This document shows positions 32,628 through 42,095 of a stretch of DNA of 64,000 bases, piece after piece. This DNA is from Collinsella sp944321445 (GTDB lineage: Bacteria > Actinomycetota > Coriobacteriia > Coriobacteriales > Coriobacteriaceae). Made by a program: the position numbers and the translations under genes. Each line of letters begins with the position of its first letter. Within the stretch, counting starts at the first letter, position 1. The notes under the pieces were generated by a model, which was not told the origin of the DNA, did no database searches, and saw nothing but the letters and a program-made list of their open reading frames with translations. The stretch is taken from the NCBI RefSeq assembly GCF_030371825.1, contig NZ_JAUDDM010000005.1; one strand, 5' to 3'.

Positions 32628-34403
32628 ATGGCTCACGATACCAAGACCTGGCGCTGCGGAAAGTACGAGCTCAAGTTCGACCGTCCCCGCATCATGGGCG
32701 TGCTCAACGTCACGCCGGACTCGTTCAGCGACGGCGACGAAAGCAACCTCGACGTCGACGCCGCCGTTGCGCGCGGCGTGGCAATGCTCGATGCCGGCGC
32801 CGACATCATCGATGTGGGTGGCGAGTCCACGCGTCCGGGCTTCACGCCGGTCACGCCGGACGAAGAGGCCAAGCGCGTGCTCCCCGTCATCCGCGCGCTC
32901 GCGCAGCGCGGCGCCATCGTTTCGGTCGACACGCGCCACGTCGAGGTCGCGAAGGCGGCCGTCCGTGTTGGCGCCTCCATCATCAACGACGTCACGGGCT
33001 TTACCGACCCCAAGATGATCGAGTTCGTGAAGACCGTGAAGTGCGGTGTCGTCATCACGCACGCCGGCGAGCTCGTCGAGCCCGCGCGCACGCACAAAGC
33101 CGTGCAGCTCGACACCTCCGCCGCTGCATTCGTGGCCGAGAAGGCCCGCGCTGCCGCCGCAGCTGCAGCGGCAGCCGCAAATGCCCCCGCATCCAAGCGC
33201 CGCGGCCGTGGTGTCGGCTCCCGCCTCATGGGCGGCCTGGTCCAACCTCAGCTTCCCTTCGGCGACGCTCCCAACGGCTCGAAGGCGGAAGAGGAGAAGA
33301 AGGCCCTGGAGGCCCCGGCAGCCTCCGATGCCGAAGCCACCGCCGCGGCCGTCGCCGCCGAGCTTGCGGGCAGCGCCATCGAGGCCTCTGCCGCCCAGGC
33401 CGCGTCGACCGCCGCAGGCGACGCGCCCCTTACCCAGGAAGATAACCTCGCCGCCCTCATGGCCCGCTCCGCTCGCCGCGAAGAGGCCTACGTGAGCACC
33501 TCGCAGCTCCGCCGCTTCACGCTGCCGGATTCCGCGCCCATCATGCGTCGCGTCATGGGTTTCCTTTCCGACCAGGCGCGCGCCCTCATCCACGCGGGCG
33601 TGTCGCGCGACCGCATCTGCATCGACCCGGGTGCCGGCTTCGGCAAGAACGCCAACGAGGACATCATCATCCAGCGTGAAACGGCCAAGATGGCCTCGCT
33701 GGGCTATCCGCTCATGTGCGCCGTGTCCCGCAAGCGCTTCATCGGTACGGTTTCCGGCGTCGCCGAGCCCGCCGACCGCGACGCCGCGACGTTCGGCGTG
33801 TGCCTGGGCGCCATCCAAAACGGCGCGAACATCGTGCGCGTCCACGACGTCGCCGGCTTCGCGCAGTTCCTCAACGGCTACTGGGCGGTCGCGCGCCCGC
33901 AGCCGCGCCGCGCGTTCGTGGCACTGGGCAGCAACTTGGGCCGCCGCGTGGACAACCTGCGCGCCGCCAAGGACCTCATCGCCGAGATTCCGCTCACTTG
34001 CGTCTCCAACTGCTCGCGCATCTATGAGAGCGAGCCGGCCTACGAGGAGCGCCAGGAGCCCTTCGCCAACGCCGTCATCGAGATCCGTACCGAGCTCGCG
34101 CCGCTCATCCTCCTCGACGAGCTGCTGAAAGTCGAAGACAAGCTCGGCCGCAACCGCACCAAGAGCGCACGCCCCAACGGCCCGCGCACGCTCGATTGCG
34201 ACCTGCTGTGGATGGAGGGCGAGACCCACGGCGGCGACAAGCTGCGCCTGCCGCACCCCAAGCTGGGCGAGCGCGACTTCGTGCTCGTGCCGCTCGAGGA
34301 CCTCATGCACGATCCGGCGCGCTTCTTCCGCTACGAGGGCGTGGACGTGAAGGAGCCGGAGGACCGCGTGGGCCACATCATCTCTGAGCTGGATACCCTG
34401 TAG
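32628..34403 (+). CDS. folP-folK: Fused dihydropteroate synthase / HPPK (FolP-FolK) with an Ala-rich insert
   Basis: Two sequential-pathway folate enzymes in one 591-residue chain. Residues ~18-420 are the DHPS TIM barrel, with MGVLNVTPDSFSDG, GGESTRPG, SVDTRH, IDPGAGFGK and VSRKRFIG. Residues ~428-590 are HPPK, with FVALGSNLG, PRTLDCDLL and PHPKLGERDFVL. HPPK supplies the pyrophosphate substrate that DHPS joins to p-aminobenzoate. The DHPS barrel is split by ~145 extra residues (~152-298) rich in Ala, Lys and Glu (AAAAAAAAANAPASKRRGRG...), which is unusual. The start is ATG 32628 with AAAGGA upstream. The order FolP before FolK also differs from the commoner FolK-FolP fusions. birA follows 11 bp later. 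Confidence 0.93.
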   Translation: MAHDTKTWRCGKYELKFDRPRIMGVLNVTPDSFSDGDESNLDVDAAVARGVAMLDAGADIIDVGGESTRPGFTPVTPDEEAKRVLPVIRALAQRGAIVSVDTRHVEVAKAAVRVGASIINDVTGFTDPKMIEFVKTVKCGVVITHAGELVEPARTHKAVQLDTSAAAFVAEKARAAAAAAAAAANAPASKRRGRGVGSRLMGGLVQPQLPFGDAPNGSKAEEEKKALEAPAASDAEATAAAVAAELAGSAIEASAAQAASTAAGDAPLTQEDNLAALMARSARREEAYVSTSQLRRFTLPDSAPIMRRVMGFLSDQARALIHAGVSRDRICIDPGAGFGKNANEDIIIQRETAKMASLGYPLMCAVSRKRFIGTVSGVAEPADRDAATFGVCLGAIQNGANIVRVHDVAGFAQFLNGYWAVARPQPRRAFVALGSNLGRRVDNLRAAKDLIAEIPLTCVSNCSRIYESEPAYEERQEPFANAVIEIRTELAPLILLDELLKVEDKLGRNRTKSARPNGPRTLDCDLLWMEGETHGGDKLRLPHPKLGERDFVLVPLEDLMHDPARFFRYEGVDVKEPEDRVGHIISELDTL

Positions 34404-34414
34404 GGGAGGATTGC

Positions 34415-35305
34415 ATGGTGGAAGAGAACGCCGCGGGCGCATCGGCTGCCCGCACGTCGGACCTGCCTGCCGTGGAGTACCGCGACGAGGTCACCTCGAC
34501 CAACGACGTGGCCATCGACGCTGCCTATGAGGAGGCGCCGCACGGCTGGGCGGTGAGCGCCGGCTGCCAGACCTCCGGTCGCGGCCGCCGCGGGCATGTG
34601 TGGACGTCCCCGCACGGCAGCCTCTACCTGTCCATGGTCGTGCGTCCGCAGGTTCCCATGCAAAACCTCATCGCCGTGCCCGCCGTTGCCGCCATGGGCG
34701 CCATGGACGCCCTGCACGATCTGGGGCTTGCCGGCCATGTGGGCATCAAGTGGCCCAACGACATCGTGGCGCGTACGGACAAAACGTCCGGCGCCGCGGC
34801 ATTCGACCACAAGCTTGCGGGCATTCTAGTCGAGGCCCGCGCAAGCGGCGAGGGCCCGTTTGCGGTCATTGGCATGGGCGTGAACGTTCGTCCCGTTAAG
34901 GTCGAAGCTCCGGTGGCGGGGGAGGAAGGCGAGGAGCCCGCTCCCGCAAGCCCGCGCCCGCTCGACCCCGTTTCGCTGGAAGAGCTGCTGGGTCCCGATG
35001 CCGCGGTGCCGGAACTTCCCGACCTTGCCCGCGGCCTGCGCGACGCCGTCGTGGCGCGCGTGAACGCCTGGTCGCAGGCCGTGAAGAGCGGTGCCGCCGC
35101 TGCAGGCCCCCTGTCGCCCATCCTTTCCGAGTACTTCGACATGGTTCCCATGCTGGGCCACCAGGTTGCCGTGCTCTCTCCGACGGGCTACCTCATGAAC
35201 ACGGGCGTGTTCTCGGGCCTCGATGTATGGGGTCGCGCCTGCGTGCTCACCCCTACAGGCGAGCAGACCTACCCCTCAGAAGCCGTAAGCCTGCGCGCCC
35301 TCTAA
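34415..35305 (+). CDS. birA: Biotin-[acetyl-CoA-carboxylase] ligase
   Basis: Attaches biotin to carboxyl carrier proteins through biotinyl-5'-AMP. The 296 residues start directly at the catalytic domain (class I, no DNA-binding head), so it should not act as a repressor. Motifs: STNDVA, the biotin/ATP loop GRGRRGHVWTSP, KWPNDIV, KLAGILVE and GMGVNV. A ~40-residue acidic/Pro stretch (EAPVAGEEGEEPAPASPRPLD) interrupts the region after the central domain. The C-terminal SH3-like domain (GHQVAVLSPTGY) is present. The start has GGGGAGG upstream, and the gene follows folP-folK closely, probably in one transcript. Confidence 0.94.
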   Translation: MVEENAAGASAARTSDLPAVEYRDEVTSTNDVAIDAAYEEAPHGWAVSAGCQTSGRGRRGHVWTSPHGSLYLSMVVRPQVPMQNLIAVPAVAAMGAMDALHDLGLAGHVGIKWPNDIVARTDKTSGAAAFDHKLAGILVEARASGEGPFAVIGMGVNVRPVKVEAPVAGEEGEEPAPASPRPLDPVSLEELLGPDAAVPELPDLARGLRDAVVARVNAWSQAVKSGAAAAGPLSPILSEYFDMVPMLGHQVAVLSPTGYLMNTGVFSGLDVWGRACVLTPTGEQTYPSEAVSLRAL

Positions 35306-35307
35306 CG

Positions 35308-35373
35308 TGGGAAAAAGGGGACAGGCACTTATTTCCCACCGGTGGGAAATAAGTGCCTGTCCCCTTTTTCCCA
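35308..35373. repeat. 66-bp perfect palindrome
   Basis: Two 33-bp arms meet at CCACC|GGTGG with no loop. Each arm reads from its outer end TGGGAAAAAGGGGACAGGCA then CTTATTTCCCACC. The same core lies inside the 98-bp palindrome at 58273-58370. It sits between the convergent ends of birA and coaX. Confidence 0.95.
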
Positions 35374-35376
35374 GTG

Positions 35377-36147
35377 CTACTGCTGCTGCATCCTGCGATT
35401 GATCTCGCAAATGCCGCGCAGCGTGAGCAGGGGGTCCACCACATCGAACGCGTCGGTGGACTGCGCCACGATGCTCGCCAGACCGCCCGTTGCGATCACG
35501 CAGGCATCCGGCGTTCCCAGCTCCGCCTTGATCCGGCGCACCAGCCCTTCCGCCATGCACGCCGTGCCCACCACGATGCCGTTTTGCACGGCCTCGATGG
35601 TGTTGCTGCCAATAACGCAGCCGGGGGCCTCCATGGGCACGCTTGCCAGCTGCGCCGCGCGGGCTACAAGCGCATCCATGGAAATGCGGATGCCCGGTGC
35701 AATCGCTCCACCGATGTAGCTGCCGCTATCGTCCACCACGTCGATGTTCGTCGCGGTGCCGAAGTCGACCACGATAGACGGCGATCCATAGAACGTCGCT
35801 GCCGCCACAGCGTTGGCGATACGGTCTGCGCCCACCTCGAGCGGATTGTCCGCTTTGACCGATGTCACGGCAGCCGTGTCGCGTCCGATGGCCAAAAACG
35901 CGCTGCCCAGCTGCTTCGCGACGCCTTCCCACTCGCGCGTGAGCTGCGGCACTACGCCTGCGAACGCAATGGCGTCCACGCACGACAGGTCGCGCCCGTA
36001 CATGCGGAAATACCCCTGCAGGCGCACGTTGATCTCGTCTTTGGTGAACGTGCGATCGGTGGGCATGCGCCAAGAGTGAATGAGCTCTTCGCCGTCAAAC
36101 AGTCCCAGCGCGGTTTGCGTGTTGCCCATATCGACTGCTAGTACCAT
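35377..36147 (-). CDS. coaX: Type III pantothenate kinase
   Basis: First step of coenzyme A synthesis (ATP-dependent phosphorylation of pantothenate) by the acetyl-CoA-insensitive type III enzyme. The 256 residues show the ASKHA-fold marks: MVLAVDMGNTQT at the very start, GADRIANAVAA (pantothenate site), DFGTATNID and IGGAIAPG, then GSNTIEAVQNG and ATGGLAS. The start at 36147 puts the phosphate loop where family members have it; an ATG 11 codons earlier lacks a ribosome site. It is convergent with birA across a 66-bp palindrome. Confidence 0.95.
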   Translation of the reverse strand: MVLAVDMGNTQTALGLFDGEELIHSWRMPTDRTFTKDEINVRLQGYFRMYGRDLSCVDAIAFAGVVPQLTREWEGVAKQLGSAFLAIGRDTAAVTSVKADNPLEVGADRIANAVAAATFYGSPSIVVDFGTATNIDVVDDSGSYIGGAIAPGIRISMDALVARAAQLASVPMEAPGCVIGSNTIEAVQNGIVVGTACMAEGLVRRIKAELGTPDACVIATGGLASIVAQSTDAFDVVDPLLTLRGICEINRRMQQQ

Positions 36148-36197
36148 GTGTCGTCCAATCGGTCGTGTCGTATCCCGCATGCCAAGCCAGCGTCGAA

Positions 36198-36317
36198 CCT
36201 GTCCCCACGGGCGCCAAAGTGGCCTCTCCCGCCCCCGTCCCCATAGGCGCCAATGTGGCCTCTCTGGGGACGGGGGTGCCAGGCGCCGCGTTGGCCTCTA
36301 TGGGGACAGGTTTGGCA
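36198..36317. repeat. Nested inverted GGGGACRGG repeats
   Basis: CCTGTCCCCA (36198) pairs with TGGGGACAGG (36301), and CCCCCGTCCCCA (36232) pairs with TGGGGACGGGGG (36265). Each is followed by GGCGCCAA-type and TGGCCTCT spacers. The whole can fold into a branched hairpin in the 322-bp divergent gap between coaX and ccmE. Related single units occur at 43932-44012. Confidence 0.75.
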
Positions 36318-36469
36318 TCGAGCCCCGGTATCGCGCTTCCCGTATGCGCGAATCCCATCCCAAAAGGCTTAAGCTGCGCCGATGTACTCGGCTTATTCAT
36401 GCGCCCATTGTATACTTGACCGATGGCAAAACACCTCCATGAAGTGACGGAATCACGCAGGGAGAAGCA

Positions 36470-37138
36470 ATGAACAAAAAGGCAAAGCGCCGCCTCGTCG
36501 TCGTGGGCGGCATCGTGATCATAGCCATGCTCGTGATCGTCGCCATTGCGGGCAGCGGCGGCTCGGCGTCGTCGCTGTCTATCGGCGACGTGCTGGGCGG
36601 TGGCTACGAGGGCAAGAAAGTCCAGGTATCCGGCTCGGTTGTGGCCGATTCCCTCGCTAACGAGGGCTCCACGGCCATCTTCGACATCACGCCGGAAGAC
36701 GGCGACGGCACCCAGGAGCTCCAGGTGAGCTACGACGGCGCGCTGCCGGCGACCTTCGGCGCGGGTGTCGTGGCCATCTGCACCGGCACGGTGAGCGACG
36801 GCGTGCTCAACGCCACCGAGATGGTCACCAAATGCCCGTCCAAATATGAAAGCGCCGAGGGTTCACTCACGGTGAAGGGCCTGCTCGACCAAGGCGACGC
36901 CATGGTGGGCAAGGACACGAAGATCTGCGGCTACGTGCGCGGCGACGTCCAAGCCGTCGATGCGGATTACCGTTTTGAGATCGAGTCCCAGGGCGCTACG
37001 CTCAAGGTTCGCTACGACGGCGGCATGGACGAGGCAATTGTGGACGGCACCGCTGTGGTGATTGCAGGCTCGCTGGGCGAGGACGGCACCTTCACGGCAA
37101 GCGAGCAGCCCGCCATCGACGAGGCGGTCAGCGAGTAG
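36470..37138 (+). CDS. ccmE: Cytochrome c maturation haem chaperone CcmE, CxxxY type, with a second OB-like domain
   Basis: Membrane-anchored periplasmic-type chaperone that carries haem from CcmC to CcmF. Residues 1-30 are a basic start plus one helix. A first OB-fold domain (~35-120) ends in KCPSKYE, where Cys122 and Tyr126 form CxxxY in place of the usual HxxxY haem-binding motif. That variant is known from sulfate reducers and archaea. About 90 further residues repeat an OB-like pattern (GSLTVKGLLD...TKICGYVRGDV) but lack the motif. Usual CcmE is ~150 residues; this is 222. First gene of the ccmEFAB-C-D run; the start has GGGAG upstream. Confidence 0.85.
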   Translation: MNKKAKRRLVVVGGIVIIAMLVIVAIAGSGGSASSLSIGDVLGGGYEGKKVQVSGSVVADSLANEGSTAIFDITPEDGDGTQELQVSYDGALPATFGAGVVAICTGTVSDGVLNATEMVTKCPSKYESAEGSLTVKGLLDQGDAMVGKDTKICGYVRGDVQAVDADYRFEIESQGATLKVRYDGGMDEAIVDGTAVVIAGSLGEDGTFTASEQPAIDEAVSE

Positions 37139-37219
37139 CGGCACAACGGCAACAGGCCGCGCCCGCCGCCGGCAAGCTTGCGCCGTCCGGAGCGGGCGAA
37201 TAAAGGGGGGAGCAATTCG

Positions 37220-39328
37220 ATGATATCCATGATGGGCAACGCGCTGCAGGTGCTCGCGCTTCTGGTGGCGCTTGTGGCCGCCTTCTGCCTCATCGGCGGC
37301 GTCAAGCTGCGCCGCGAAGGTCTGGTCAACGTCGGCTACCTGCTGGTATTCGGCAACGCGCTCGCGCTCACCGGCTGCATCGCCATCATCTTGACCTGTC
37401 TGCTCACCGAGAACTACAGCCTCGCGTACGTGGTATCCAATTACCCCGTTACCGATAGTGCACTCAAACCGCTCTATCAGGTTTCGGCCGTGTGGGCGGG
37501 CCGCCAGGGCTCGCTTCTGCTGTGGACCTGGCTCATCTCGCTGTACGCCGCCGTGGTCGCCTGGCGCCGCATGCGCACGACCGACGACCTTTCGTCCGTC
37601 GCCCTCGGTGTGATCGAAATCATCGTCGCGCTCTTCACGGCGACGCTCGTGCTCTCGGAATCCAACAACCCCTTCATGGCAACCGCCGCGGAGTACCTCA
37701 ACGACGACGGTTCGCTCGTGTCGCCGGTCGCGGGCATGAACCCGCTGCTCATGCACTGGGCGATGATTCTGCACCCGCCTGCGACCTTCATCGGCTACGC
37801 CGGCGCGACCATCCCGTTCGCCTACGCCATGGCCGCCCTCATCTGCGGCGACCTGTCCGCGCGCTGGGTCGAGCTCACCGACCGCCTGGCCGTCTTCGCC
37901 TTCATCTTCCTCACCATCGGCATGGCGCTCGGCGCTGTGTGGGCGTACGTGGTCCTGGGCTGGGGCGGCTTCTGGGCGTGGGACGCCGTGGAGAACGCGA
38001 GCCTGTTCAGCTGGCTCACCGCTGTGGCCATGATCCACAGCTTCACGATGTATCGCAAGCGCGGCTGCTTCAAGTTCTGGAGCATGTTCACCGCCGCAAT
38101 CACCTTCGTCTTCGTGGTGCTCGGCACGTTCATCACGCGCTCCGGTCTCGTTCAATCCGTCCATGCGTTTGCGGAAGACCCCGTGTCCACCTACTTCTTC
38201 CTGGGGATTATGGTGCTCGCGGGCCTGGCGTTTTTCATTGGTGTGCTGTACCGCCACGGTACCTACGACGATGAAGACGAGGTCGAATCGCTCATCTCCA
38301 AGAATGGCTCGTATTACATCACGAATATCGTCATGGTGACGGGTGCCATCCTGTGCGCCTACCTCACCGTATCGAGCTCGCTGCCCAGTTTCTTGCCGTT
38401 GGGCGGCCAGGTAGTCGGCGCGGGCGCATATACCGCCGTGGCGCGCCCGGTGGGCACGCTTTTGTGCCTGCTCATGGCCGTGTGCCCCATGCTTGGCTGG
38501 AGGCGCACCGACGGGGCGGCCTTCGCGCACAACATGCGCGTGCCGGCGATTCTCGGCGCGCTCGTGTTCTGTCTGCTCATGGCGCTGTTCGCCTTCAAGT
38601 TCGCACCGCTCTACGACCAGATTCTGGCCGACGGCGGCGATGCTGCTGCCGGCATTACCGAGCAGGGCCCCAAGGCGTACTACTTCGCCTTGACCATCCT
38701 GGGCTTTCTTGCCTCGGCGCTTTTGTTCGCGAGCTCTGCGTACCTGCTGGGACGCGGCGTCCGCGGACGCATGCGCAACAAGGGCGACAATGCGTTTGCC
38801 GCCGTGTTCAATCTCTTCCGCCATTCCCCCGCACAGGCGGGCGGATACCTCGCGCACCTGGGCGTGGCGATTGTCCTTGCCGGCATCGTGGGCTCGTCCA
38901 TGTACGTGCGCGAGGTCACGCTCAACGTGAGCGCGACGGAGGGAGAGACCGCGCAGGTCGGCAACTACGAGCTGGTGTTCACCGGAACGTCCGAGTACGC
39001 CGATGGCACCTCCGGCATGGTTAAGCAGGTCGACCTCGATGTGCACGAGGTTTCGACTGGGCACATGCTGGGGCACATCTCCCCGTCGATGGAGGTCTCC
39101 GCCGCCACCAACCAGTCGACCTTGGATGCAAGCGTCATCACCCTGCCGCTCGAGGACCTGTTCGTGGCGTTCCAGGGCCTGAATGCCGACGGCTCGCTGT
39201 CCATCCACGTGAAGGTGAACCCGCTCATCCTGCTCAACTGGATCGGCGCCGGCGTGACGGTGGCGGGCATCGCGCTTGCCTTCCTGCCGCGTCGCGCAAC
39301 GCCGCTGCTCGCCGCCGACGAAAGGTAG
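37220..39328 (+). CDS. ccmF: Cytochrome c haem lyase subunit CcmF
   Basis: Polytopic membrane protein (702 residues, ~15 helices) that joins haem from CcmE to apocytochrome c. The Trp-rich WWD domain is clear at GWGGFWAWDAVENASLFSWL, flanked by conserved His residues (MHWAMILHPPATFIGY; AMIHSFTMYRKRG). A C-terminal soluble outer loop (GETAQVGNYELVFTG...) precedes the last helix. The ATG at 37220 follows AAAGGGGGG; an upstream in-frame start lacks a site. No CcmH or CcmG gene lies nearby, which fits the CxxxY CcmE system. Confidence 0.93.
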   Translation: MISMMGNALQVLALLVALVAAFCLIGGVKLRREGLVNVGYLLVFGNALALTGCIAIILTCLLTENYSLAYVVSNYPVTDSALKPLYQVSAVWAGRQGSLLLWTWLISLYAAVVAWRRMRTTDDLSSVALGVIEIIVALFTATLVLSESNNPFMATAAEYLNDDGSLVSPVAGMNPLLMHWAMILHPPATFIGYAGATIPFAYAMAALICGDLSARWVELTDRLAVFAFIFLTIGMALGAVWAYVVLGWGGFWAWDAVENASLFSWLTAVAMIHSFTMYRKRGCFKFWSMFTAAITFVFVVLGTFITRSGLVQSVHAFAEDPVSTYFFLGIMVLAGLAFFIGVLYRHGTYDDEDEVESLISKNGSYYITNIVMVTGAILCAYLTVSSSLPSFLPLGGQVVGAGAYTAVARPVGTLLCLLMAVCPMLGWRRTDGAAFAHNMRVPAILGALVFCLLMALFAFKFAPLYDQILADGGDAAAGITEQGPKAYYFALTILGFLASALLFASSAYLLGRGVRGRMRNKGDNAFAAVFNLFRHSPAQAGGYLAHLGVAIVLAGIVGSSMYVREVTLNVSATEGETAQVGNYELVFTGTSEYADGTSGMVKQVDLDVHEVSTGHMLGHISPSMEVSAATNQSTLDASVITLPLEDLFVAFQGLNADGSLSIHVKVNPLILLNWIGAGVTVAGIALAFLPRRATPLLAADER

Positions 39329-39333
39329 GGGGA

Positions 39334-40068
39334 ATGGAAGCGGGCGCTCGTTCTTCATCTGCCTACGCCGTCGAGGCGCAGGGCCTCATCAAGCAGTTCG
39401 GAAGCCGACGCGGACTTGACGGTGTCGACCTTGCCGTGCCTGCCAGCGCATTCCTTTCGATCTTCGGCCCCAACGGTGCCGGCAAGACGACGCTGCTGCG
39501 TATGCTTGCCCTGCTTTCGCGCCCCACGCGCGGCAGCCTGAGCATTCTGGGCGTCGATGCGCTCGACGACCCGGATGCGCTGCGCTCGCGCATCGGCCTC
39601 ATCTCCCACAAATCCATGCTGTACGGCGACCTCACCGCCCGCGAGAACCTCGAGTTCTTCAGCTCGCTGTACGGCGAACCGAACCGCGCGCGTATCGACG
39701 AGCTGCTGCGCCTGGTGGAGCTCGACCATCGCCGCAACGACTGCGTGCGCACCTACTCGCGCGGCATGCAGCAGCGCCTCTCCATCGCGCGCGCTCTGGT
39801 GAACGATCCCGACCTCGTGCTGCTCGACGAGCCGTATTCCGGCCTCGACCCGCATGCGGCGGAGCTCTTCGACGAACTCATCGGCCGGGTGCGCGACGGG
39901 CGCACCTTCATCATGGTGAGCCACGACCTCCAGAAGGGCTACGACATGTGCACCCACGCGCTCATTCTGGCGCGCGGCAAGGTTGTGGTGTGCGCCGAGA
40001 AGGCGCAGATCGACGCCGCGGCGTTTCGCGACCTGTACCTGGCGACCGTGGGCATGGGGGTGGCATAG
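39334..40068 (+). CDS. ccmA: Haem-release ABC transporter ATP-binding protein CcmA
   Basis: 244 residues. Walker A GPNGAGKT, signature-like YSRGMQQRLSIARAL, Walker B LVLLDEPYSGLD and switch His in VSHD. It drives release of holo-CcmE from CcmC together with CcmB. It starts 6 bp after ccmF with AGGGGGA upstream, and its stop directly abuts the next start codon, showing translational coupling. The sequence alone would fit many ABC ATPases; the neighbours fix the role. Confidence 0.9.
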   Translation: MEAGARSSSAYAVEAQGLIKQFGSRRGLDGVDLAVPASAFLSIFGPNGAGKTTLLRMLALLSRPTRGSLSILGVDALDDPDALRSRIGLISHKSMLYGDLTARENLEFFSSLYGEPNRARIDELLRLVELDHRRNDCVRTYSRGMQQRLSIARALVNDPDLVLLDEPYSGLDPHAAELFDELIGRVRDGRTFIMVSHDLQKGYDMCTHALILARGKVVVCAEKAQIDAAAFRDLYLATVGMGVA

Positions 40069-40788
40069 ATGGCATGCTCCCGCACCGGCCGACCTTCCGC
40101 CTTCGCACAATATCGCGCGCTGCTTATGAAAGACATCCGCCAGGAGCTGCGCACCCGCGAGATGCTCACGTCCATGGTGGTCTACGCGCTGCTCGTGCTC
40201 ACGATTTACGGCGCCGCGCTCGCGCAGGTGGGCGATAGCCTGCAGGTGGTGTCATTCGCGGGCGGCCTGTTGTGGGCGCTCATCGTGTTCACGAGCCTGC
40301 TCGGCCTCAACCGCAGCTTTTCGCACGAGACGGAGTCGGGCTGCTTGGAGGGCATCTTGCTCGCTCCGGTGGACCGCGCGGTGATCTTTCTGGCCAAGGC
40401 GACCTCAAACCTGCTGTTTTTGGCGGTGGTCGAGGTCATCGTGCTGCCGCTGTTCTTCCTGTTCTTCCTTTCGGGGGTGGATTTGGCAGCGACCACGCCT
40501 ATGATTGCGCTGCCGCTTGTGGTGGGAACGATTGGCGTTGCGGGTGTGGGCACACTGCTTTCGACCATGACCATCGACACGCGCGGGCGTGACGTGCTGC
40601 TGGCAATCCTGTTCATTCCGGTGATCTTCCCGCTGCTCTACGCCTGTGTCTCTGCAACGACCACCGCATTTATGGGTGTGGAGGGAACGTTCGGCGCGTT
40701 CTGGACGTCGTGCGCGCTCGCCGCGGCATACGACGTGATCATGATCGCCGCCGCGTGGGGTCTCTACGAATTCGTGGTGGACGCGTAG
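40069..40788 (+). CDS. ccmB: Haem-release ABC transporter permease CcmB
   Basis: 239 residues with six hydrophobic helices and a basic cytosolic start containing LLMKDIRQELRTREMLTSM, typical of CcmB. It begins on the base after the ccmA stop. The middle FSHETESGCLEGILLAPVDR matches the CcmB core loop. A 411-bp gap with an inverted-end element separates it from ccmC, which is unusual inside this operon. Confidence 0.9.
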   Translation: MACSRTGRPSAFAQYRALLMKDIRQELRTREMLTSMVVYALLVLTIYGAALAQVGDSLQVVSFAGGLLWALIVFTSLLGLNRSFSHETESGCLEGILLAPVDRAVIFLAKATSNLLFLAVVEVIVLPLFFLFFLSGVDLAATTPMIALPLVVGTIGVAGVGTLLSTMTIDTRGRDVLLAILFIPVIFPLLYACVSATTTAFMGVEGTFGAFWTSCALAAAYDVIMIAAAWGLYEFVVDA

Positions 40789-40851
40789 CCGTTCGGTGCT
40801 ATTTCGTGCCGGCGGGACGGCTCGCGGGCGGTCTGTGACGAACGGTTTGCC

Positions 40852-41086
40852 CAAAGTGGATAGAAATGTCGATTATGCATTTTCTGGCTGGCTGCTACGG
40901 CCGTGAGGACCGCCGGACGGGCTTCCGGACGGTCCGGAAACCGATCGGTTAAGCCCAAAAAAGACGTTCTAGAGGGCGATTGGCCGCCCGATGGCATCGC
41001 GAACGACGCTATCGGGCGGCCGTGCGCCTTCTAAGAGCCCTCGAGGCGAGTCCAAAAATGCATAATCGACATTTCTATCCACTTTG
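40852..41086. repeat. Intergenic element with inverted ends, type 2 (copy 2)
   Basis: CAAAGTGGATAGAAATGTCG then ATTATGCATTTT (from 40852) is perfectly mirrored at 41055-41086. The interior holds a second stem, GGCCGCCCGAT/ATCGGGCGGCC (~40982-41020). It lies inside the ccm gene run between ccmB and ccmC; the rest of 40789-41199 is featureless. Confidence 0.85.
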
Positions 41087-41199
41087 ACGACACGAAGGTG
41101 CCCCGTGGTGCCGCCAGCCTGTTGTTGCGGCAATCGAGTCCGCCTAAGGTCGCTAAATCGGCTACCATAGAGCGGCGTGTTGAATGTGGATAACTCCGA

Positions 41200-42093
41200 A
41201 TGGGGGAGACGCCGTTGGAAAGCAAGATTCAATCGGACGGGCGCCGCGGATGGGCGGAGAGGCTGCTGCCCGTTTTGCTCGTACTGGGTGCTGTGCTCAC
41301 GGCCATCGATATCGTGTGGACGTTCACGCTGGCACCGCTCGTGCAGGGTGCCCAGCTCTCTGAGCCCGTGACGATTGCGGACATGCAGGTGACCACGAAG
41401 CTTCTGCTCTCGCAAAAGATTTTCTACTTGCACGTTCCCGTCGCGGTCGCCTCGTTTGCCGTCATGGCGTTTGCGGCGTTCTTCGGCGTGCGGTTCCTTA
41501 TGACCAAAGACCGCGCCTACGACGTTCGCTCCAAAACCGCCATGGAGGTCACGCTGGTGTTCATCGTTGCCACGATGATCTCCGGCGACCTGTGGACGCG
41601 CTTCGAGTGGGGCGTCTGGTGGGTGTGGGAGCCGCGCCTGACCACCTATTTCATTCTTATGCTGCTGGTCATCGGCTACTTTATCCTGCGCAACGCCATC
41701 GACGATCCGGAGCGTCGCGCGCGCTTCTGCTCCGTTTTCGCCGTCGTGGCCTTCATCGACGCGCCCATTTCGTTCATGATTACGCGCCTGGTTCCCAGTT
41801 CCGTACACCCGGTGGTGTTCCGTACCGACAGCGGCTTGCCGCCCATGATGCTCATTCCGTTTTTGCTGGGCCTGTTCGGCATGCTCATGATTGCGTTCGC
41901 GCTCTACCGCGTCGCCCACCGCATCAACGCCGACGCACTTGCAGTCGAGGAGCTCAAGGAGCGCCTGGAGGAGCAGGACGCGCGCGCAAGCCGAGCCGCT
42001 GCCGACGAAGCGCTGGAGCGTCTGCGCACGCAGGGAACTGCGGCAACGACGTCCGCCTCGAGCCCGTCTGATTCCACATCCAAGGAGGACTAG
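41200..42093 (+). CDS. ccmC: Haem handling protein CcmC
   Basis: 297 residues with six helices; it loads haem onto CcmE. The WWD signature reads WGVWWVWEPRLTTYFIL, with conserved His residues in LHVPVAV and VHPVVF on either side. The C-terminal ~50 residues (EELKERLEEQDARASRAAADEALERL) are an added charged helix, probably coiled coil, absent from most CcmC. The ATG at 41200 has only a weak ribosome site; a TTG at 41215 has GGGGGAG 6 nt upstream and could be the true start. Confidence 0.92.
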   Translation: MGETPLESKIQSDGRRGWAERLLPVLLVLGAVLTAIDIVWTFTLAPLVQGAQLSEPVTIADMQVTTKLLLSQKIFYLHVPVAVASFAVMAFAAFFGVRFLMTKDRAYDVRSKTAMEVTLVFIVATMISGDLWTRFEWGVWWVWEPRLTTYFILMLLVIGYFILRNAIDDPERRARFCSVFAVVAFIDAPISFMITRLVPSSVHPVVFRTDSGLPPMMLIPFLLGLFGMLMIAFALYRVAHRINADALAVEELKERLEEQDARASRAAADEALERLRTQGTAATTSASSPSDSTSKED

Positions 42094-42095
42094 CC

